Shown in pieces: positions 46,283 through 55,108 of a stretch of 64,000 nucleotides of DNA (its first letter is position 1; each line of letters begins with the position of its first letter). Location of the stretch: positions 167,535 through 231,534 of the forward strand of contig JAOTWS010000004.1 of NCBI GenBank assembly GCA_029862745.1, in the 5' to 3' direction. Below the pieces are notes generated by a model. It had not been told where the DNA came from. It saw nothing but the letters and a program-made list of their open reading frames with translations, and searched no databases. The position numbers and the translations under genes are program-made. This DNA is from Nitrosopumilus sp. Lineage in GTDB: Archaea > Thermoproteota > Nitrososphaeria > Nitrososphaerales > Nitrosopumilaceae.

Positions 46283-47356
46283 CAAAATCCGGGCACCGTC
46301 TGAAACCACTATAACTTTTTGTTTTCCACCTTGTGTTTTTAAAATATAATCCATCGAATATTTAATTCCGGGTAAAGAAATCAAATTAAGTTTCTTTACA
46401 TAAAATTCAGGGATAATTGAAACTAATCCAATCTGGAAGTTCTTTTGAATTTCTGAAAGAAATAGTAAATCTTCCATTCCATCAACATATTTAGTAGGAT
46501 TGTATAGTTGTTCCAAAGTTAATCTATCTTCAATGTATTGTTGAAGCGCATCAGAACCCAATCCACCTTTACATTCAGCAACCAATATTGCAAGGCCATC
46601 TTTTTTAATTGCATTAGAACAATTCCAAAGTGAAGATAGTGAATTTCCAAGATTATCATTACTGGCATCTTTACCGGTACTAAGTATCATCGTTTTGTGC
46701 TGACCTATATCTTTGATAGAATTAGATTCTAAAATTTTTGTAGATGAAATAGTTTTAGAGGGATGACCTATAGAGAAATCCATTATTCCTTCAGAGTTTG
46801 CGATTATTTCTATTCCTTGAATTTCAAAGTTATCAGTGAATTTTTTTGCTTCAGTTAGACTTTCAGGGTATTGACCAGGTGTAGGAAGATTTCCTTGTCT
46901 TTTAGCATATGCTGATAACATAGAGTCTAAACCAAATTTTTTGATAAGACGCGTAGATATAGTTTCATATCCAAATAACCCATCAAACTCCATTTCACCC
47001 AGAAATATGAGATTTGAATTTGAAATTCCAACATCAGCAAATTCATTGATTGAACTTCCTTCAGGCAATCCTGCTTTGACCAAATTTAGGATTTTTTTCT
47101 CGGCGAAGATTTTTGGAAATGGTTTTGATTTTTGCTCACAAATAGTAAAAAGAGAAGATATTATTTTTTGAATAGATTTAGAATTATGTAAAACTACAAG
47201 TTCGATGGGCTTGGATAGATCAAGCGCATTTAGTTTTTCATTGATCGCTGAATCATCTAGAACTTTACCTTCAGAATCAATTTTTTGCTCTAAATTTTCT
47301 GCCTTTATATCCAAAACTACGTCTGTAATACCATAATTTAACCAGATTTCAGGCAT
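46274..47356 (-). CDS. Divergent LarA-family (DUF2088-like) protein
   Basis: The 360-residue soluble protein starts MPEIWLNYGITDVVLDIKAE, as LarA-type proteins do with their pincer-cofactor-binding N domain. The C-terminal part AIKKDGLAILVAECKGGLGS resembles the LarA C-domain closely in pattern. The characteristic residues of lactate racemase (the DHTR, GTHR and GGRK-type segments and nickel His) are not apparent in the middle. It could be a non-racemase relative, a cofactor carrier, or a false resemblance. ATG at 47374 would add six residues. It is divergent from pyrE. Confidence 0.5.
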   Translation of the reverse strand: MPEIWLNYGITDVVLDIKAENLEQKIDSEGKVLDDSAINEKLNALDLSKPIELVVLHNSKSIQKIISSLFTICEQKSKPFPKIFAEKKILNLVKAGLPEGSSINEFADVGISNSNLIFLGEMEFDGLFGYETISTRLIKKFGLDSMLSAYAKRQGNLPTPGQYPESLTEAKKFTDNFEIQGIEIIANSEGIMDFSIGHPSKTISSTKILESNSIKDIGQHKTMILSTGKDASNDNLGNSLSSLWNCSNAIKKDGLAILVAECKGGLGSDALQQYIEDRLTLEQLYNPTKYVDGMEDLLFLSEIQKNFQIGLVSIIPEFYVKKLNLISLPGIKYSMDYILKTQGGKQKVIVVSDGARILLR

Positions 47357-47406
47357 AATTAATTCACAATACAAACCAAAATAAATCCAGTGTAGTGAAT
47401 TTGAGT

Positions 47407-48012
47407 ATGGAGTTTGTGAATGAGTTTGGAACCTTTTTGCACCAAAAGGGCATTATAAAATTTGGAGATTTTACACTTGCAAGTGGAAAAAAGAGTTCAT
47501 ACTATGTAGATTTAAGATTGGTTCCGAGCTACCCTCATGAATTTAGAAAGATGGTAATACATCTTAAAAACGACATTGCCCAAAACATTGGATTAGATAA
47601 ATTCGATTCAATTGTTTCAGTCCCTACAGGAGGTTTGATAATTGCATCAGCATTAGCGATGGAAACTGTCAAGCCACTAATCTATGTAAGAAGTAAACCA
47701 AAAGACTATGGTACATCAAAATCAATAGAAGGTAAAATTCATGACGGGATGAAAGTGCTAATGATAGACGATGTTGCAACTACTGGTGGTTCAGTGGTTA
47801 ATGCAATAAAATCTCTAAAAGAATCTAATATTTTCATTAAGGATGTATATGTAATAGTAGATAGGATGGAAGGAGCTGGAGATGCATTCGCAGAATTAGG
47901 AATAAAGATTCATTCAATTTTAAAAATCTTAGAAATTACAGAATCACTGTATGAGCAAAATCTCATAGATCAAACTGTTTTAGAAAAAGTGAAGAAGCAG
48001 ATAAACAAATGA
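47407..48012 (+). CDS. pyrE: Orotate phosphoribosyltransferase
   Basis: The 201-residue enzyme converts orotate and PRPP to OMP. Markers are FTLASGKKSSYYVDLR near 24 and the PRPP loop VLMIDDVATTGGSVVNAI near 117. ATG at 47407 is preferred, though GTG at 47395 is in frame. It is followed by a 324-bp gap. Confidence 0.93.
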   Translation: MEFVNEFGTFLHQKGIIKFGDFTLASGKKSSYYVDLRLVPSYPHEFRKMVIHLKNDIAQNIGLDKFDSIVSVPTGGLIIASALAMETVKPLIYVRSKPKDYGTSKSIEGKIHDGMKVLMIDDVATTGGSVVNAIKSLKESNIFIKDVYVIVDRMEGAGDAFAELGIKIHSILKILEITESLYEQNLIDQTVLEKVKKQINK

Positions 48013-48336
48013 GTAATTGGCAGCTCAGACAAATGCCTTCCAATCACCATTTCAGATATAACTCTGATTCTTCATTGCGGCCAGTTGATTTTAAATTGGC
48101 TCATTTTAAAACTAATTGAAAACAATGGGCAACCTCAATTTTATCAAAATATTGTTTTTCAGTTAAACTACATGTTCCAAAAACATCTTGTATTGAAGGT
48201 AGATATCTGGAGTAGAGATCAGAGTAGTTTTAAAAGATCAGAGGCATGACAGATTCTAGTTTTTGAATTATTTTCAAGGGATTGTCTTTCATAACCCCAC
48301 AAATTGATTTTTTTGGAGATATACAGTGTACTAAAC
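48013..48336. other. Intergenic stretch, no gene seen (324 bp)
   Basis: AT-rich, with no supported frame in six frames and no tRNA-like fold. It lies between convergent pyrE and the beta-propeller gene, so at most terminators are expected. I see nothing specific in it. Confidence 0.5.
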
Positions 48337-49296
48337 TCAAGGATTTTCCGGTGTTGCAATCCAAAACGGTGTGTTTCCAGTTTTTATAGAGTTGATAATT
48401 TCAAGTTTCATAGTATCTATCACTACAATTTCATTTGTTTGTGTTACTCCAACATATAGAATATTGCCATCCAAATTTGTCCTTATTCCGTGAGGACCTT
48501 TTCCTACTTTTATTTGAACAATCATTTCCTGTAACTCTGCATCAATAACACTTATCACATCACCTCCAATTCCAGAAACATAGACTCTATTTCCATCAGG
48601 GGAAACATCTATTCCATGATGACCATTACTGACTGGAATTCTTGCTATGATTTGTTGGCTTTCCAAGTTGATTACTACAACGTCATTTTTTGCAATACTT
48701 GTGACATAGAGAAGTTTTCCGTCTGGAGATACGTCCAAATTATGTGGTAGTCCTTCTAACGGAATTGAGGAAATCATTTCGAATCTCTTTGTATCTATAA
48801 TTGCCACCTTGTCTTCACCTTGAAGTGTGACAAAAGCCAGATCTTTTGTGGGATGAAAAATTATATTGTGTGGGTTTTTGCCAACTGAAATTTCCGTATG
48901 GATCTTTCCCAATACAAGATCAATTACAGTAAGTGAATTTGAGGCCTCATTTGCCACAAATGCAAAATTTGCATCAGGACGAATTTTTACTCCCTTTGGT
49001 GTTTTCCCTACATGAAACTTGGCTATTTCTTCTCCTGTTTGACCATTAAATGCAAAAGCAGTATCACTTGCACTACTTGTTGCAATCACCAAAAGTCCGC
49101 TCTTTACTGTGGATACATAAGTCATTTGTTCTCCTGCAATCCAGTTGTAATTGATTGGGAAAGAAGAGACGGTATCATCCCCTTGTAATGTAAAAAATAT
49201 CATTTCATTGCTTTCATCTAAATCATTTTGTAAAAATAATATTCCAATGGTACTGACTAAAATAATTCCAATTACCACACTAATGATGATTTTCAT
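48337..49296 (-). CDS. Exported YVTN-type beta-propeller protein
   Basis: The 319-residue protein has an N-terminal hydrophobic anchor, then about six repeats of 40 residues with the pattern VGKxPHxI-xxxxDG-xxYV and VIDxxxxxxxxxI (e.g. GKGPHGIRTNLDGNILYV, SNGHHGIDVSPDGNRVYV). These blades form a surface beta-propeller. Such proteins are abundant in thaumarchaeal envelopes, and some bind copper or heme partners; nothing here proves that. Confidence 0.85.
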   Translation of the reverse strand: MKIIISVVIGIILVSTIGILFLQNDLDESNEMIFFTLQGDDTVSSFPINYNWIAGEQMTYVSTVKSGLLVIATSSASDTAFAFNGQTGEEIAKFHVGKTPKGVKIRPDANFAFVANEASNSLTVIDLVLGKIHTEISVGKNPHNIIFHPTKDLAFVTLQGEDKVAIIDTKRFEMISSIPLEGLPHNLDVSPDGKLLYVTSIAKNDVVVINLESQQIIARIPVSNGHHGIDVSPDGNRVYVSGIGGDVISVIDAELQEMIVQIKVGKGPHGIRTNLDGNILYVGVTQTNEIVVIDTMKLEIINSIKTGNTPFWIATPENP

Positions 49297-49439
49297 CTTT
49301 TCTGCTTTTATAGTAATTTTAAGTACATAAAATTCAATTGAATAATTTATCGTTTTCAGACATTAATCGAGAATACTTTACAATTACAAATCATAGTTAA
49401 TAAATACGCTAATTAAAAATCATAGGATAGTGATTATCA

Positions 49440-50204
49440 GTGGAAAATGAGAATTCAATTAACAATGTCAATAACGTGGTAATGAAAAAAGTAACATTTG
49501 TTACATTACTTGTGGGACTAGTTATAATATCTTCAGTATCATCTTTTTTTGTAGGATCATACATTGCAGATTTAGATTCAGATAAAAACATGCAGTTTGA
49601 TTTTAATCCTGAAATTTCAAAATTAGAATCACAGATTGAGGACAATCCAGTTGTAGCAGAGGTAAATGGTCAAGAGATAAGATTGGATGAAGTAAATGAC
49701 GTCATCAAGGTAGGATTCTCTCAAGGACAAAGACTTAACAGTGCATCTGCATTGGATATGATTATTACAAAAATTTTGCTTCTTGAAGAGGCACAAAACC
49801 GTGATGTTGTAATAACTATTATAGATGCAGAAGAGAAATTGATTGCCACATACACCCAAGCCGGATTATCCAAGGAACAATTTGAAGAGAAACTAGTGGA
49901 AGCAGGAACTACATATGAGCAGGCTCTGAATGGATTTAGAGAGGAATTTATCATAAATGAAGTGCTGATTGATGAGATCTCAAAAACAGAGATTCAGGTA
50001 AGTGACGAAGAAGTAAAGATTTTCTTTGAAGAAAATAAGGATATGATTAAGGCACAAGTTGGTAACAATACTGTTTTTAACGATGTATCATCTCAAGTAA
50101 AGGTAAATCTGTTGGAGCAAAAACAGCAACAAATAGTATTAGATCTTATAAAACATCTCGAGCAAAAAATGATGATCATAATATATGAAGACATGTTACA
50201 ATAA
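49440..50204 (+). CDS. Membrane-anchored SurA/PrsA-like chaperone domain protein
   Basis: The 254-residue protein has one N-terminal TM helix (about 18-40). The extracellular domain begins NPVVAEVNGQEIRLDEVND and continues ALDMIITKILLLEEAQNRDVV, the SurA N-terminal pattern. A parvulin domain is not present; the final 50 residues are helical. It is probably an extracytoplasmic folding helper. GTG at 49440 is the start. Confidence 0.7.
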   Translation: MENENSINNVNNVVMKKVTFVTLLVGLVIISSVSSFFVGSYIADLDSDKNMQFDFNPEISKLESQIEDNPVVAEVNGQEIRLDEVNDVIKVGFSQGQRLNSASALDMIITKILLLEEAQNRDVVITIIDAEEKLIATYTQAGLSKEQFEEKLVEAGTTYEQALNGFREEFIINEVLIDEISKTEIQVSDEEVKIFFEENKDMIKAQVGNNTVFNDVSSQVKVNLLEQKQQQIVLDLIKHLEQKMMIIIYEDMLQ

Positions 50205-50721
50205 ATTCAGAATTTTGCATCAATCTGGAAGAAAACAGATCATATGAAGCAAACTTGTCAATAGTCAATAAGGACATGATGTGTTAACCCCATTTACCGG
50301 ATTCCATTGAAACTTGCTTGCATTCAAGACAATTAATTTCCAATTATATGTTGTAATAGCATGAGCAATAATTTTCAAAACTCATGTTAACGACTCTAGA
50401 TTTTACATCCATGTAATTTTAAATCTCTACTTTCATGTCTGATAATATGATGCCAATCAAATGTCTTTTGGATATTCCCGTTTACTCTAGCATACGAAAC
50501 CCCTAATTTAATTAACTTTTTCAAGATTTCAAGTCTGTTGCTTTGTTATATTTTATAATATTTTAGTTAGAAGGAAAACTGCGAAGCAAAGAAAGGAGTC
50601 TAGACAAAGAACATGAAACATACCGTTCAAACAGCATAGAATCATTTTCTTGAGAGTATATCAGAGATTGTATCTGCGGCCACATATGTTGAGATTTGTG
50701 CTAATGCAGATATTAAAATAA
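50205..50721. other. Long gap (517 bp) holding a solo promoter-leader repeat
   Basis: No standard gene is seen. A 19-codon frame on the minus strand (50343-50284, TTG start, MEINCLECKQVSMESGKWG) has a CxxC and may be a relic. The second half carries repeat copy A (50475-50638). After it, the plus-strand frame from 50639 stays open for 35 codons but has no start. Confidence 0.5.
50475..50638 (+). repeat. Promoter-leader repeat, copy A (no gene attached)
   Basis: This stretch closely matches 59014-59177 (copy B). Shared blocks include CGAAACCCCTAAT, TTTTTCAAGATTTCAAGTC, TTGTTATATTTTATAAT and AAAGAACATGAAACAT versus AAAGACCTAGGACAT. In B the repeat ends exactly at the start codon of a small membrane protein. 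In A the position of the ATG is ATA and no homologous protein follows. Confidence 0.8.
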
Positions 50722-50889
50722 CTAGGTGTGGTATTTTCTCAATATGAATTGTTTCACGACTTCTTTTCTATAGTCTATCCCGTGTTCTTCATTGTTATGT
50801 TGCATAAATTGTGCTACGACTTGGTCTTCATCACCATCTACTTCAAAATCACACTCAAATCCGTAATCACTACATCTTAGTTTTACTAT
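50722..50889 (-). pseudogene. DUF1059-like small protein without a standard start codon
   Basis: The minus-strand frame reads VKLRCSDYGFECDFEVDGD, then EDQVVAQFMQHNNEEHGIDY and a basic tail. This matches the DUF1059 pattern: C-x6-C near the start, then a helix with H..EEHG. The expected ATG is ATA (50889-50887), the codon before is ATC, and a stop (TGA) lies three codons upstream; no ATG, GTG or TTG fits before the conserved part. Either AUA/AUC initiates or the gene is dead. The remaining frame is intact over 55 codons, so decay, if any, is recent. Confidence 0.55.
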
Positions 50890-50899
50890 GATGTCTCAC

Positions 50900-51139
50900 C
50901 TAACATTGTCCCTTTATCCCAATCAAGGTTGTAGTTGAACGTATGTTATCAATTCTTCTAATCTTTGAAATAATTGTCTGTCTTAGCTCTTCAAGTCTGT
51001 CGCATTCCAAGTCTGCTAAAATATCATAAGTACCAAATACCCCGTTAACTTTTTTTACACAATCAACTATTTTTAGATCAGATATTACTTGTTTTTCAGA
51101 ACCTAATTCACAGTTTATCAGAACAAATGCTTTTGACAT
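50900..51139 (-). CDS. Stand-alone Lrp/AsnC-type RAM ligand-binding domain
   Basis: The 79-residue protein (MSKAFVLINCELGSEKQVIS, then GTYDILADLE and IRSTTTLIGIKG) matches the C-terminal effector-binding (RAM) domain of Lrp regulators without a DNA-binding part. Such domains form dimers or decamers that sense amino acids and can pair with full Lrp proteins. It follows a close paralog (51155-51388) with a 15-bp gap. Confidence 0.85.
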   Translation of the reverse strand: MSKAFVLINCELGSEKQVISDLKIVDCVKKVNGVFGTYDILADLECDRLEELRQTIISKIRRIDNIRSTTTLIGIKGQC

Positions 51140-51154
51140 AGTGTTCTCCTAGTT

Positions 51155-51388
51155 TTATCCCTCTGTTGCCATGAGGCTAAGAGTAGATCTAATTGATGGC
51201 AACGTACGAATCTTCCAAGTTATGGTTTCACGTAATGATTCAGTATCATATGAGTTTACTTCTGCTACAATATTGTAAGCCCCACAAGTTCCATGAGTTT
51301 CTTTTACCTGATTCATGGTTCTTAATGCAATGAGAGTGTCTTCTTCCTTTCCTAGATCACAACTAATCAACACAAATGCCTTTTTCAC
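51155..51388 (-). CDS. Stand-alone Lrp/AsnC-type RAM domain, paralog
   Basis: The 77-residue protein MKKAFVLISCDLGKEEDTLI, with GAYNIVAEVNSYDTESL and PSIRSTLSLMATEG, is aligned over its full length with the neighbouring 79-residue RAM protein. It is the first gene of the pair, so both are probably transcribed together. They likely arose by tandem duplication. Confidence 0.85.
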   Translation of the reverse strand: MKKAFVLISCDLGKEEDTLIALRTMNQVKETHGTCGAYNIVAEVNSYDTESLRETITWKIRTLPSIRSTLSLMATEG

Positions 51389-51569
51389 AGTATCACCAAA
51401 ACCTCTTTAATCATTATTACTACAACACATCTAAGAGAAAATCATATTTTAGTGAATTCAATAGAAATAGTTACAAATTTAAGATAAATACATGAAAATT
51501 CAAACAAATTTTAATAAAAACAATTAATCTCTTTAATTTCTAGTTAGATCTAATTACACTTGAAGAAAG

Positions 51570-51716
51570 ATGAAAGAAGATTATGCTGAATATACAAAGT
51601 GCATTGGATGTGGATCATCATTGTTACTTTGTGATTGTAATTGTCCTAAATGCGGCAGAAGAGTAAATTGCGAATGTGAGTTAATGCAAGTTCATTGGCA
51701 TCCTTTAGATTATTAA
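51570..51716 (+). CDS. Zinc-ribbon-like microprotein, 48 residues
   Basis: ATG 51570 opens MKEDYAEYTKCIGCGSSLLL, then CDCNCPKCGRRVNCECELMQ. Eight cysteines are arranged as CxxC, CDCNCPKC and CEC, consistent with zinc binding. Small Cys-rich proteins of this kind are numerous in thaumarchaeal genomes. It lies alone, downstream of the divergent RAM pair. Confidence 0.6.
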   Translation: MKEDYAEYTKCIGCGSSLLLCDCNCPKCGRRVNCECELMQVHWHPLDY

Positions 51717-51962
51717 TTTACTATGAAATTAAAATTTCACAAAAAATGAATTTTGATTATTTTACTTTTATGCTAAAAAAACTACTAGTCAAATAGAATT
51801 AATTCTTATGAATATAGCAAGTTGATAATATACAATAAAACTTTTGATGTGTATTATGTAATAACTGGCATTACAGAAATGAATTCAAACTAGATTTTAT
51901 CTTGGCATTTATCTCATTGTTAAATTGATTATGTATCAAATTTTATCCAATGTCATGCGACA

Positions 51963-52667
51963 TTATTTTAAATGATACTTTAGAGTGTTTACTGTAGATT
52001 TAACAATTCTTGCAAGTATTTCATACATGTTCAAAGTATTTTGATCTATGAGCATGTCCTTTTGGAGTTTCCATGTTGACTCTATTTTGATTTTTGAGTT
52101 TGTGGATTTTGCTGTAACTTCCTCAGGTATTGTTGGAGAATATCTTGAGACAATAATTGTTCTTTCTTTTAGTAAACATTTCATCATTAACTGTTTCAAT
52201 TTTTGATCTGAATGCAATGCATCAGATACATTATCTCGCACCAATCCCGGCGGCAGGGTAGTTAGTTTCTGATAACCATTCCAGGCAAAACTTTCAACTT
52301 CTGAATGCAATAATCCTTTTTTAATTGTTGTAAGCGTTCCCATATCAAATGGTCCTAATTTTATTGATTCTGGAAATGAAAGAAAGAATCGCATCTTATA
52401 CCAAGAATGAATGTGAACCCCCATTCCGACATGGCCGCCTACAGCAAAATCACATTTTGCATATTCTTGCTTCTTGATGATATGTAGATAATCGATAGGG
52501 AAATTCTCTAGTTTCAATGTTCCTGCAGTACCTATTCCATTTTTTCCATCCATGAAATGCACGTCTTTGTAGTCTAGCTCAAAATCTAGTTTCTCATCAA
52601 CTATTGATGATTTTAATCCCAAACTTTCAAAATGCTTCTGAATTTTTTCCAATATTGGATCAGTCAT
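51963..52667 (-). CDS. Hypothetical protein, 234 residues
   Basis: ATG at 52667 (MTDPILEKIQKHFESLG) is preferred over 52685. It is soluble with a beta-rich middle (GGHVGMGVHIHSWYKMRFFL) and helical ends. HVGMGVHIHSW has several His residues but no recognisable site. I cannot assign a family. Likely a thaumarchaea-specific protein. Confidence 0.55.
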   Translation of the reverse strand: MTDPILEKIQKHFESLGLKSSIVDEKLDFELDYKDVHFMDGKNGIGTAGTLKLENFPIDYLHIIKKQEYAKCDFAVGGHVGMGVHIHSWYKMRFFLSFPESIKLGPFDMGTLTTIKKGLLHSEVESFAWNGYQKLTTLPPGLVRDNVSDALHSDQKLKQLMMKCLLKERTIIVSRYSPTIPEEVTAKSTNSKIKIESTWKLQKDMLIDQNTLNMYEILARIVKSTVNTLKYHLK

Positions 52668-52787
52668 TAGCAATAAAGTCATCAATTATTATTACAATTA
52701 GATGAATATAACATGGATTATAGAAATACTTTATATCCATAAAGACTTTTATAATTTTCTTAAATATTTATTTAGTTAATTAGTAAC

Positions 52788-52889
52788 ATGGATTTGGATG
52801 AAACAAATACAAACTCTAAAACATTTGTTTGTGGATGCATGACAATTTCTAAAGAACCAGTAGTATTGACAGTCTTAGTGTTATTGTAA
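52788..52889 (+). CDS. Possible microprotein, 33 residues
   Basis: ATG at 52788 gives MDLDETNTNSKTFVCGCMTI and a hydrophobic end (VVLTVLVLL). A TATA-like TTAAATATTTATT lies at 52760-52772, about 20 bases upstream of the start, which would suit a leaderless transcript. Protein evidence is otherwise absent. Confidence 0.3.
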   Translation: MDLDETNTNSKTFVCGCMTISKEPVVLTVLVLL

Positions 52890-53232
52890 CTTGCATGTTA
52901 GACATGAATTAGAATTGTTTACATCAAAAGATCAATTACTGTTATTTCAATTATTATTGCACTTTGGTCACATGAGGAATATCCTTCTTTGTCTGTGATA
53001 TATTTTTGAGCCACAGTTATACTAACAATACAAAAATTATGAGTAATCATCTGAAAACCCAACACAAGATCCACTGACCTTGTCCATTGATCATTTTTCC
53101 CCGTACCAACGTTTTCGTTCAGTTGACTACTACCGTCGTTAGATGTAACAACATGAAATAAAAATTATATTGTAGCAAAAATGAATATTCGTTTACTTTT
53201 TTTACAAAAAATAAATCAATTTGATAATTTCT
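52890..53232. other. Intergenic stretch, nothing identified (343 bp)
   Basis: AT-rich with a slightly GC-richer patch at 53095-53150. No frame, tRNA or repeat could be supported on either strand. Confidence 0.45.
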
Positions 53233-53604
53233 TTAATTTATTAATTGAAGTATCTTGGCAATTATTTTATCATGATCTACTTCAACTTCTACACTCACTA
53301 CAAGTATGTAGTGAGTATTTAATGGAAAAGTAATCCTTTTGACTTTTTTATATTCTGTAATAGAATATTTCCCAGGACCAAAGAAAGGATAAAGCGATGC
53401 TCGGGTTTTCCAGCGTGAAATGGTATTGTGGATGGACTTTGTTATTTCTTCAAGAGGAAGATATGCTTTAATGCCATTGCGCATTCCTCCGGCCAATAAT
53501 TCACCATTATGATGATAAACAAAAACTCCTCTAATTTGTGGCTCTATACCTAAAATCAAAGAACATAATTTAGAATAATCCAATAGTATGTAGTAAGTCG
53601 TCAT
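53233..53604 (-). CDS. DUF6659/roadblock-like thaumarchaeal protein
   Basis: The 123-residue protein contains LDYSKLCSLILGIEPQIRGV, then FVYHHNGELLAGGMRNGIKA, an arrangement I know from a large thaumarchaeal paralog family (DUF6659-like) with roadblock-like topology. It ends in a beta strand ILVVSVEVEVDHDKII. The function is unknown, perhaps signal sensing. Confidence 0.6.
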   Translation of the reverse strand: MTTYYILLDYSKLCSLILGIEPQIRGVFVYHHNGELLAGGMRNGIKAYLPLEEITKSIHNTISRWKTRASLYPFFGPGKYSITEYKKVKRITFPLNTHYILVVSVEVEVDHDKIIAKILQLIN

Positions 53605-53644
53605 AGATTGTAAATTTTTTGTTGACTATAAACAAAGTCAAGAT

Positions 53645-53845
53645 CTAGCGAGAGATCAGGTAAGGCATTTTATCTTTGATATCAGGAGTAGGATTTGAGC
53701 ACTGACCGCACTTTGGACGAATGATCTCTGCATCATAATCAACTTCACCAATTGCTTTTCCACAGCCTACACATGAAATTGATCTTGTATCGTATATGTT
53801 TAATCTAAAACTAGTATTGGTTATATCCTCAATAAAGTAGAGCAA
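53645..53845 (-). CDS. Small zinc-ribbon protein, 66 residues
   Basis: Two CxxC pairs about 26 residues apart, CVGCGKAIG and RPKCGQCSNP, form a zinc ribbon. The N-terminal 25 residues are polar beta strand-like. It sits 41 bp upstream of (in transcription terms before) the DUF6659-like gene and may be co-transcribed. Confidence 0.65.
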   Translation of the reverse strand: MLYFIEDITNTSFRLNIYDTRSISCVGCGKAIGEVDYDAEIIRPKCGQCSNPTPDIKDKMPYLISR

Positions 53846-54027
53846 TACAATAATGAAAACTTGTCAGATTTTGTAACATTAAATCAAACAAGTTTTTTGT
53901 TTTGATACAGTCATGTTTATTGTTGATTCTGTCTCTAAGAAATTATGAAATTTTTTAGAATCTGTAAATTGCCTAAATTTTGACATTTACCTTCTTTGAA
54001 AACATATTCCTGTGAAAAAGATATACA

Positions 54028-54225
54028 TCATTTGTTGTAGGATAGCCCAATTTCTTGGTTAATCTCATCATATGCACTTATCATACAATGGTACACCTTC
54101 ATGATTCTTCGATTAAAATCCTCATCTGTCACGTTTTCCTTAACCATGTGCTCACCCATCATCTGCACATATTTTTTATGAAGTGACTTTGCCTCGTTTA
54201 TTTTTCTGTGCAATTCTCCATCCAT
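54028..54225 (-). CDS. Small helical hypothetical protein, 65 residues
   Basis: Begins MDGELHRKINEAKSLHKKYV and is almost wholly charged amphipathic helix, ending NQEIGLSYNK. No metal or membrane motif. An ATG three bases upstream (54228) is equally possible. Confidence 0.5.
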   Translation of the reverse strand: MDGELHRKINEAKSLHKKYVQMMGEHMVKENVTDEDFNRRIMKVYHCMISAYDEINQEIGLSYNK

Positions 54226-54423
54226 CAATAATTATGATGTCTCTTTTGGTAAATAACAATTTCAGAACAATTTAAAAAACAAATGATTACCATCTTGGAT
54301 TTGGAAAATTACTACGTATTATTTTTCTACTCTTAGTGTAATTATGATTCAGAAATTAATTTCCGAAATTAATGAACAATGAAATCTCGGAATAATTATT
54401 TATGATGACGTGCATACTTTGTT

Positions 54424-54642
54424 ATGGATCAAGAATCATCAAAGAAAATTGATGAAATAATATTTGAAACTAACGACAAAATTAATGCCATTGTAGAAGA
54501 AATAAGATTGATTAGGTTTTCAAAGATGAAAGAGAAAGAGAGTAAATATGATGAATTACGAAAAGAATTTGAAAAGATTATGTCTTTAGAAGAAAAAAAG
54601 GTTAATGAAGTAATGAAAAACTCTTCTCCATCAGTGTCATGA
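54424..54642 (+). CDS. Small coiled-coil protein, 72 residues
   Basis: MDQESSKKIDEIIFETNDKI and the following EKESKYDELRKEFEKIMSL segment form a continuous charged coiled coil across most of the protein. It has no other feature. Thaumarchaea carry many such orphan coiled-coil genes. Confidence 0.5.
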   Translation: MDQESSKKIDEIIFETNDKINAIVEEIRLIRFSKMKEKESKYDELRKEFEKIMSLEEKKVNEVMKNSSPSVS

Positions 54643-54721
54643 AAGCTTCAGGGATTAGAGCCAAAGATTGCCATACCTTGATCAATTTCTGCAAGAATTG
54701 ACAATACTCACACCTTGACGC

Positions 54722-55009
54722 ATGATATCAATAATAGAATTTAATATAGACGGAATCAATCCTGAACGTTTGTTTGAAAGAAATGAATCGTTGAACAGGC
54801 TATTTCATCAGAAAAGTATCAGAGTGAGACCAAACAATGTTTGGCCAATATCACAATACTGGCATTGCTCACTCTGTAACGTTTACTGCACAATGGAATT
54901 TAACATCTATGGAGAAGATTCCGTAAATTTGTTTGGTGATATTGGCATTTTCTTAAATTCTGCAATGTCACATAAGAAGATGATCTGGATTTTCATGATT
55001 TTAGAATAA
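54722..55009 (+). CDS. Hypothetical protein with CxxC, 95 residues
   Basis: The frame from ATG 54722 has HCSLCNVYCTM near residue 48, resembling half of a zinc-binding site, and weakly hydrophobic ends. The composition is less typical of the neighbourhood's coding genes. It may be a decayed or orphan gene. Confidence 0.35.
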   Translation: MISIIEFNIDGINPERLFERNESLNRLFHQKSIRVRPNNVWPISQYWHCSLCNVYCTMEFNIYGEDSVNLFGDIGIFLNSAMSHKKMIWIFMILE

Positions 55010-55108
55010 TCAATAGAAGAGAGAGATTTTTCAACTACGGATAATGAAGACTACACCGATACTTGTTGTTCAAAAACTTTATTATCTTTTCATCAAGTCA
55101 GTTTATCA

